Source of the DNA: Delphinapterus leucas
Taxonomy: Eukaryota; Chordata; Mammalia; Artiodactyla; Monodontidae
Direction of reading: 5' to 3'
Length of the DNA: 64,000 nucleotides
Assembly (NCBI RefSeq): GCF_002288925.2
Contig: NW_022098049.1
Coordinates: forward strand, 1,038,577-1,102,576
Position numbers and translations under genes: made by a program
In this document: positions 58,445 through 64,000 of the stretch, piece after piece
How positions within the stretch are numbered: the first letter of the stretch is position 1
Layout: each line of letters opens with the position of its first letter
Notes under the pieces: generated by a model
What the model saw: only the letters and a program-made list of their open reading frames with translations
Databases searched by the model: none
Told to the model about the DNA's origin: nothing

Positions 58445-58785
58445 TTGACATGCAGCTATTCTGCCATGATTCAGGAATTAATAAATTACTGGGATGGTTC
58501 TTGGAAGTTCAGGAAAAAAAAAATGGTCCACATTAAATAATAAAACAGTTTCCAAATAAGCCTAGTTAAAATGTGGAAGAAGGAATCGAAAGTATCAGAG
58601 AAGGGGGTCACAGTAAAACTAATTTATTATGTAAGGTTAGAAATCCTACCAACTAACTCATATAATTCACTTCCCTTGAGAAGCTTGCTTCTAACCAATA
58701 CTTCGCTGCAGTATTAATGAAAAGTCACTTCTTGATTAGATTTTAAAGGATTGTGCTTCAGTCTTATTAACAGAATCTCCACTGC
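58445..58785. other. Intergenic, nothing recognised
   Basis: Short AT-rich stretch between two SINEs. Confidence 0.5.
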
Positions 58786-58786
58786 T

Positions 58787-59015
58787 TTTTTTTCGGTTTG
58801 CAGGCCTTTTTTTTTTTTTTTTGGCGGTTTGCGGGCCTCTCACTGTTGTGGCTTCTCCCGTTGCGGAGCACAGGCTCCGGACGCGCAGGCTCAGCGGCCA
58901 TGGCTCACGGGCCCAGCCGCTCCGCAGCATGTGGGATCTTCCCAGACCGGGGCACAAACCCGTGTCCCCTGCATTGGCAGGTGGACTCTCAACCACTGTG
59001 CCACCAGGGAAGCCC
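58787..59015 (-). mobile_element. Young cetacean CHR-type SINE, inverse, with duplicated 3' tail
   Basis: The main body is 58,823-59,015, ending 'caccagggaagccc'. Its 3' side is unusual: T tail, 'cggtttgcaggcc' (about 58,793-58,805), a second T run of about 17, then 'ggcggtttgcgggcc' and the body. The 3' terminal 15 bp plus tail are therefore present twice. The head end directly abuts an inverse L1 3' end. Confidence 0.95.
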
Positions 59016-59695
59016 TGTTTTTTAATTTTTATTGCAGTATAGTTGATGTACAATGTTGTGTTAGTTTCCAGTGTACATCAAAGTAAGTCAGTTATACATA
59101 TACATATATCCACTCTTTTAGATTCTTTTCCCATATAGGTTATTACAGAGTATTGAGTAGAGTTCCCCGTGCTATATAGCAGGTCCTTATTTGTTATCTA
59201 TTTTACATATAGTAGTGTATATATCAATCCCAATCTCCCAGTTTATCCTTCCCCCCCTTTCCCCTCTGGTAACCATAAGTTTGTTTTCTACATATGTGAC
59301 TCTATTTGTTTTGTAAGTAAGTTCATTTGTACCATATTTTTAGATTCTACATATAAGCGTTATCATATTTGTTTGTCTTACTTTACTCAGTATGACAATA
59401 TCTAGGTCCATTCATGTTGCCACAAATGGCATTATTTTGTTCTCTTTTATGGCTGAGTAGTATTCCATTGTATGTATGTACTACATCTTTATCCACTCCT
59501 CTGCTGATGGACACTTAGGTTGCTTCCATGTCTTGGCTATTTTAAATACTGCTGCGATGAGCATCGGGGTGCGTGTATCTTTTTGAATTTTGGTTTACTC
59601 TGGATCTATTTCCAGGATTGGGATTGCTGGATCATATGGTAGTTCTATATTTAGTTTTTTAAGACACCTCCTTACTGTTCTCCATAATGGTTATA
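59016..59695 (-). mobile_element. 5'-truncated L1, inverse
   Basis: Begins with the T-rich 3' end and 'ttgcagtatagttgatgtac', then the inverse 3' UTR and ORF2 C-terminus ('ttatggctgagtagtattcc' and 'ggattgctggatcatatggt'), stopping near 59,695. Frames are broken. Confidence 0.93.
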
Positions 59696-60204
59696 TCAGT
59701 TTGCTGGCTTTGATGAAGCAAGTTGCCCTGTTGGAAAGGTCACATGGTAAAGACTGAGTGTAGCTTCCAGCTACAGCCAGGAAGAGACTGAGGTTTTCTG
59801 TCCAAGAGCCCAACAGCCCAATTACTTTGGACCCATTCCACTTTGGAGAAAACAATACTTTGTTTTGACTAGTGTTGACAGGAGTACAAACATGGCTCTC
59901 CTGTCCAAGTGCTCGAGTTACAGATCTGAAAGCAGAGTGTCTGGTTTACTTACATAGAATCTGATTAACTGCCTTGGACAAAGGGACCACTTTATGGCAA
60001 ATGAAGTGTTACAGTGGATACATGACCATTGAATCCACTGCTCCAACTGCATAGTCAGTGGGTAAGAATGCCTTCTTAAAGGTGTATCTGAGTTGTCAGC
60101 TTAGAGGAACAGCCTATGTGCACCAAGAGTTGTTCTTCAATATTCAGTGTATATCTCAATTCAAAGGTCATTTTATGATGCTGTGTCCTTAGCAATAGAA
60201 CAAG
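59696..60204 (-). other. Possible ERV-derived internal fragment (copy A)
   Basis: On the minus strand this shares about two-thirds identity with 61,780-61,910 around 'gtaaaccagacactct'. Frames are broken. Its character as ERV is inferred from the LTR neighbours and from the paired copies. No diagnostic retroviral motif is visible. Confidence 0.3.
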
Positions 60205-60205
60205 T

Positions 60206-60933
60206 TGAAGGGGACCAGAATATGCCACCCCAAAATATGTCACTTTGGCATGTTGATTATTTGGAATTAATGTTACTTAAGAAACAGCCAGGGCTTCCCT
60301 GGTGGCGCAGTGGTTGAGAGTCCGCCTGCCGATGCAGGGGACACGGGTTCATGCCCCGGTCCGGGAAGATCCCACATGCCGTGGAGCGCCTACGCCCGTG
60401 AGCCATGGCCGCTGAGCCTGCGTGTCCGGAGCCTGTGCTCCGCAATGGGAGAGGTTGCAACAGTGAGAGGCCCACATACCACAAAAAACAAAACAAAACA
60501 AAACAAAAAACAGAACAGCCAGTGCAAGGAGAACACTGTAACCTCCTTTGTCCTCTAGAAAGCAGGGAATATATCTCCTATGTGAATGGTACCATCCCTA
60601 TACCAGGAGGGTAGAAGGCATCTTAATCACCAGAGATAGAGAATTTAGGGCCGAGAAGATTGTACAAACAACCCTCATTACTTCTTCACTATTTGCTCCC
60701 CTAAGCCCAAACACTTTGTCTTGTCATTTCCCCACAAGTTTATTTTCTTGTCTAAAAGATACAAAAGCTGCTTGCTTTGGTCACTTCTTTGAGCCTCATA
60801 TATTTGGGGCTCCTGTATGTATGAAATTAAATATGTTTTTCTCCTGTTAATCTGCCTTATGTCAATTTAATTATTAAATCAGCCAAAGAACTAAGATGGG
60901 AAGAAGGGAAAACATTTTTCCTCTCCTACAATA
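60206..60933 (+). mobile_element. Class I-like solo LTR, split by a young SINE
   Basis: Starts 'tgaaggggaccagaatatgc'. After the SINE it continues with 'taccaggagggtagaaggca', a TATA-like 'gatacaaaagctgc' (about 60,758), 'gagcctc', ATTAAA at about 60,823 and a U5-like 'tttctcctgttaatctgcc', ending near 'tttcctctcctaca' at about 60,933. No internal region or second LTR follows. Boundaries are approximate and no clear target-site repeat was found. Confidence 0.6.
60283..60522 (+). mobile_element. Young cetacean CHR-type SINE, sense, inserted in an LTR
   Basis: Direct repeat 'aacagccag' at 60,283-60,291 and 60,514-60,522, within LTR sequence that continues on both sides. Body with A box 'tggcgcagtgg' and young core. 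The tail is (AAAAC)n, an unusual but stable tail form. Confidence 0.97.
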
Positions 60934-61169
60934 TTGATCTTAGAACTCTGAGATGAAAGTAGGGGTGGCCCTGCTTATTAACATTCCTAGTGACCAAACT
61001 GAGTATTTATGCTTCCCGTATTTGAAAGTCTAAGGTCTTGGGTCTAGAGGTCCTGGTTTCTAGAGAAAAAAATACTTCCACCTGTGAACAATTTTTTAAA
61101 ATTTCCACTAAATTTAAAGCTATGTCTTCCCCTTATCACTCTGAACATTTTGTTCAAGTAGACCAGCAG
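60934..61169. other. Intergenic, nothing recognised
   Basis: No coding signal. It separates the LTR from a very short L1 insertion. Confidence 0.5.
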
Positions 61170-61299
61170 TTAAAAAAAGACAAAATGTGGGTGGTGTGAT
61201 GAATTGGAAGATTGGGATTGACGTATATACACTAATATGTATAAAATGGATAACTAATAACCTGCTGTATAAAAAAAATAAAATTAAAAAAAGACAAAA
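61170..61299 (+). mobile_element. Minimal L1 3' end insertion (98 bp) with 16 bp target-site duplication
   Basis: Perfect direct repeat 'ttaaaaaaagacaaaa' at 61,170-61,185 and 61,284-61,299 flanks only 98 bp of L1: 'attgggattgacgtatatac', 'aaaatggataactaataacc' and 'tgctgtataaaaaaaata'. The L1 sequence stops at 'cctgctgtat', short of the usual 3' UTR end. Confidence 0.9.
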
Positions 61300-62450
61300 A
61301 TAGTTACTATACTGGTCTGGGGAATTAACACTGGGCATCATGAAGAGAGAGGGTTGCTGCTATATAATTGGGGGAGGAACAATATCTTTGGCAATAAGAT
61401 TATTTATTGGGGCATCGCTGAGTATGCTAATGTCCAGTTTTATCAGTGAATGGGCAATTGCAACAAAAACAGGTTGATAAACTCATGGTAACTGGGAACT
61501 ATGACTTCTGTAATAGGAAGGTCTGGATCACCCTCCAGTGAAGACCCCAATATGAGCAGAAGTTAGGGTCAGGAGATACCCAAATAGGTAGTAGAGGATG
61601 GAGATAATAAGTATCAATTAAATCCTCAGGATGAGTTGCATCTGTTGGGACCCTAGCTTATTTCACTAACTGCTCACATATTTTCTCCAACGTAGTGGCA
61701 AATTAGAATTCAGGGAGCTATGTCAGCACAAAGTTAAAGTAAGATGTAAGAGGATTTGAGAATAGAAATGGGTAAAGTGTAGGGTTTCTTCTGACCAGTA
61801 TTGCCAGGTGCACAATTTTGTCTCCCCTGGTCCAACTGCTTTAAGTAAGAAGTCCTACATGGGGACAGATAGAGTGTCTGGTTTACATACATGAGAGCCT
61901 ACTGAACATTATTGGTATCCTGCCCGGGGCCCTTCAATGCCTTTTATGTTTTTGCGTACCCATGTTTCAGCTTCCACACCCTTCATAGCAATGGCCTTCT
62001 ACTTGTGAATTTTTTTGCCTTTTGACTCTCTATTGTATGGAGAGTCAGAAGTGACTGGGAGTTTTAAGCCTCACCCTAACACCGTACTCTTGTCTTTTTT
62101 TGGATTAGATTTCTTCTCCCATGGCTGATAGAATATATGCAGTCATGCTCCCAATACTTAAAGTGGCTAAGTAGCAAGAAATAATTTGTTGGGGTGGGAG
62201 TCCAGATATTTTGCCTCCACGTAGAAACAACTCTGAGGGGTAATTTAAGTACCAGAGCATGAGTGTTAGTGTCCAACAAACTCTGTGGTGTCAGGGCAAG
62301 GATTTCTCTTCTATCACAGATGGTAACAGCCAGATTTACACCAGCACCATTCAAGACAGACTTTACCATTTCCCTCTCAACTCTCTCGTGTCCTTGCTCT
62401 CCCCAATTAGGGGAAACTCAGGAGAAGAGTATTAGGCAAAGTGGTTGAGC
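61300..62450 (-). other. Possible ERV-derived internal fragment (copy B) with a 97-codon frame
   Basis: Minus-strand homology with 59,696-60,204 near 61,780-61,910. A minus-strand frame at 62,076-62,369 (ATG at 62,369) is open for 97 codons, with words such as LVLKLPLRVV and IWTPTPTNYFLLL. It looks protein-derived, not random, but I cannot assign it to a retroviral domain. The rest is frame-broken. An older non-coding repeat is the alternative. Confidence 0.35.
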
Positions 62451-63339
62451 GCTTTGGAATATATATCAATATATATCCATTTCTCACTGCCAGTCCCTTG
62501 AAAAATGGATCAGAACTGAATTGGCTACTGATTGTGAGAAAATATGAATTGAATCTGAATTTTTATAGTAGATTTTGCTATAGTATTTAACATCTGCGAA
62601 TGTGATTTTTCTAACATCAGACTGTAACACAGGAAGGCATGGAATTTGCAAGATGTATTGTCCAGGACAGATAAGAAAATGATTTTGAAAAAGGTGGTAA
62701 GAAAAAAATTGTTTCCTGTATGGTCTACATTGAGTTCAATCTATTCAAAGAACTGGCTAAACGAGTAGTTTTGCCAAAGCTAGTATTTATTCAACTCCTA
62801 TTTATTGCTTCATGTCTCCTTACTCTCTTTGCTGGTTTTTCTCTGAATAAAGACGTTAATATATTTGGCTAGGTCCAGGATCCTGCTGGGAAAGAATGGT
62901 AAACACTCTAAACTTATCCCCTTTGGATTAAATTCTTTTCATGGCTCATAGAGTATGTTATATACAGTCAAGCCCTCAATGCTTAATAAATATAAAGTGC
63001 TTATGTGCTATGAATATTTGCTTCAGAGGTTTCCTGAGAATAGGAGGAAATGTATAATTTATCTTTTAGACTATATGTATTTTCTTTCTGTGAGTATTCC
63101 ACATCAAGAGTTTTTTGATTTTTTAGAAAATGTGTATATTCTTTTATTCCACTATTTGCAAATTTGAGATATATTCTATGTGTCATTATTCTAGAAAGAT
63201 TCTTTAATCTTAGATTTCTTATCATCTAAACACATGGTTTTAGTAGTATATTCTATATCTGCTATCATGACCTAAGATTTTCCCTCAAAGTATCAAATAT
63301 CCTCTTACATGTAATAATTTTCAAATGTCTGATAAAATC
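62451..63339. other. AT-rich intergenic sequence, no gene recognised
   Basis: No coding signal. Two overlapping opposite frames near 63,000-63,225 are AT-driven. Confidence 0.5.
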
Positions 63340-63470
63340 TTTCCCAATTTTTTAACTTTTTATTATAAGAATTTTCAAACACAAAGTCAAATAATGCAAT
63401 ACACATCCATGTGCCCATTACCGAACTTCATCAATTGTCATCATTTTGCTAATCTTGTAGAAACAAGTGT
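63340..63470 (-). repeat. Old L1 3' UTR-like fragment, inverse (tentative)
   Basis: 'actttttattataagaattt', 'tcaaacacaaagtcaaataa' and 'catccatgtgcccattaccg' resemble the reverse complement of an old L1 3' UTR. Confidence 0.45.
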
Positions 63471-63941
63471 TAATTATAATCAGAGATAAAACAGGATTCA
63501 AACTTCGTGGAAAAGAGTAAAATATACTTTTTTGCCAACAGTCATATGGTGAAGGTGGGCAGAATCATTGCATGGTGCAACATGGTAAAGTAAATAGAGG
63601 GTTAAAATCCTTAACAGAAAGATGCATCTTGCATGAAAGGAGGTGGGACATATTTTATAGACCCCTCTTCATGCTGCAGGAAGAATCAGGACCACAGCTA
63701 CATTTGCCTATTTATCTTTTAGCTTATGAAGTTAAAGAGAATATCAGAATCATTTCTGGTGTAGCAGCAAATCAGTGGATTATGTTACTTATAGACATTA
63801 TCTTCTAAGATATTCCTCTGACACTGAGAAGCTGAAGAAGGCTAATGAATCACCTATTTTAAATTGTAATTTTTGCTCTTCATGCATGTTTAAACATACA
63901 TGAAACCTCTCTTATTAAAGGCTTATTAAAACCTCTCTTTT
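63471..63941. other. Intergenic, nothing recognised
   Basis: A 78-codon plus frame at 63,572-63,808 has no family likeness. No clear repeat. Confidence 0.45.
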
Positions 63942-64000
63942 GGGCTTCCCTGGTGGCGCAGTGGTTGGGAGTCCGCCTGCCGATGCGGGGGACGCGGGTT
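63942..64000 (+). mobile_element. Young cetacean CHR-type SINE, sense, cut by the window edge
   Basis: The first 59 bp of the young consensus: 'gggcttccctggtggcgcag', A-box-like 'tggcgcagtgg', and 'gccgatgcgggggacgcggg' up to the B box start. Confidence 0.96.

Noticed and set aside
1..64000. CRISPR array, phage, plasmid, operon or defence system
   Set aside because: No spaced direct repeats of that kind, no prokaryotic coding density, and clear mammalian repeats throughout.

Overview
The window is nuclear DNA from a mammal, almost certainly a cetacean and probably a toothed whale. The main evidence is at least eight nearly identical copies of a tRNA-derived SINE of the CHR type (5' end GGGCTTCCCTGGTGGCGCAG, 3' end ...GGCCCGCGTACCGC plus A tail), together with older CHR-1 and CHR-2 type copies. 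CHR SINEs belong to whales, hippos and ruminants. The young form with the GTGAGCCATGGCCGCTGAGCC core is the abundant cetacean one. The L1 3' UTRs are also of the cetartiodactyl type.

The window is a gene desert. I found no intact host protein-coding gene, tRNA, rRNA or CRISPR array, and nothing that looks like a prokaryotic or viral operon. The one host-gene-derived sequence is a 5'-truncated, intronless retrocopy of the C-terminal part of a sodium-coupled neutral amino acid transporter, best matched to SLC38A8, at 28,160-28,866. It has a likely 8-10 bp target-site duplication (TSD), a degraded A-rich tail and at least one frameshifted stretch. Almost all longer open frames lie inside transposable elements.

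Layout. 1-1.4 kb: 3' end of an old L1. 6.1-7.1 kb: inverted truncated L1 with a perfect 16 bp TSD, then a CTTT microsatellite. 9.6-10 kb: complex sequence, possibly conserved non-coding. 12.8-18.6 kb: a CHR-2 SINE followed directly by a near-full-length L1 with 5' UTR, ORF1, ORF2, 3' UTR and A tail, dead through stops and frameshifts. 20-21.4 kb: L1 3' fragment split by a CHR-1 SINE. 23-29.5 kb: SINEs, an ERVL-like LTR, old L1 and L2 fragments, a second possible conserved element at 26.4-27.06 kb, and the SLC38A8 retrocopy. 31.8-34.6 kb: old inverted L1 carrying a MER3-like DNA transposon, then the 3' and 5' ends of another inverted L1 whose middle is missing. 34.6-37.3 kb: two diverged tandem copies of an unassigned repeat, with a third copy at 44.1-44.7 kb. 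41-55 kb: SINEs, L1, L2, MIR and LTR relics in AT-rich DNA. 55-62.5 kb: ERV relics (an LTR followed by a tRNA-Leu-like primer binding site, a class I-like solo LTR split by a young SINE, and internal fragments), mixed with L1 and SINE insertions. 63.9 kb: a young SINE cut by the window edge.

There is no cooperating gene set. What links the features is L1 retrotransposition: L1 machinery produced the L1 insertions, the SINEs and the transporter retrocopy. Many insertions keep readable TSDs, and nesting gives a partial relative chronology. I did not find a convincing new biological system. The best leads are the SLC38A8 retrocopy and its SINE-fused open frame, the unassigned tandem repeat, the ERV relics and the two possible conserved elements.
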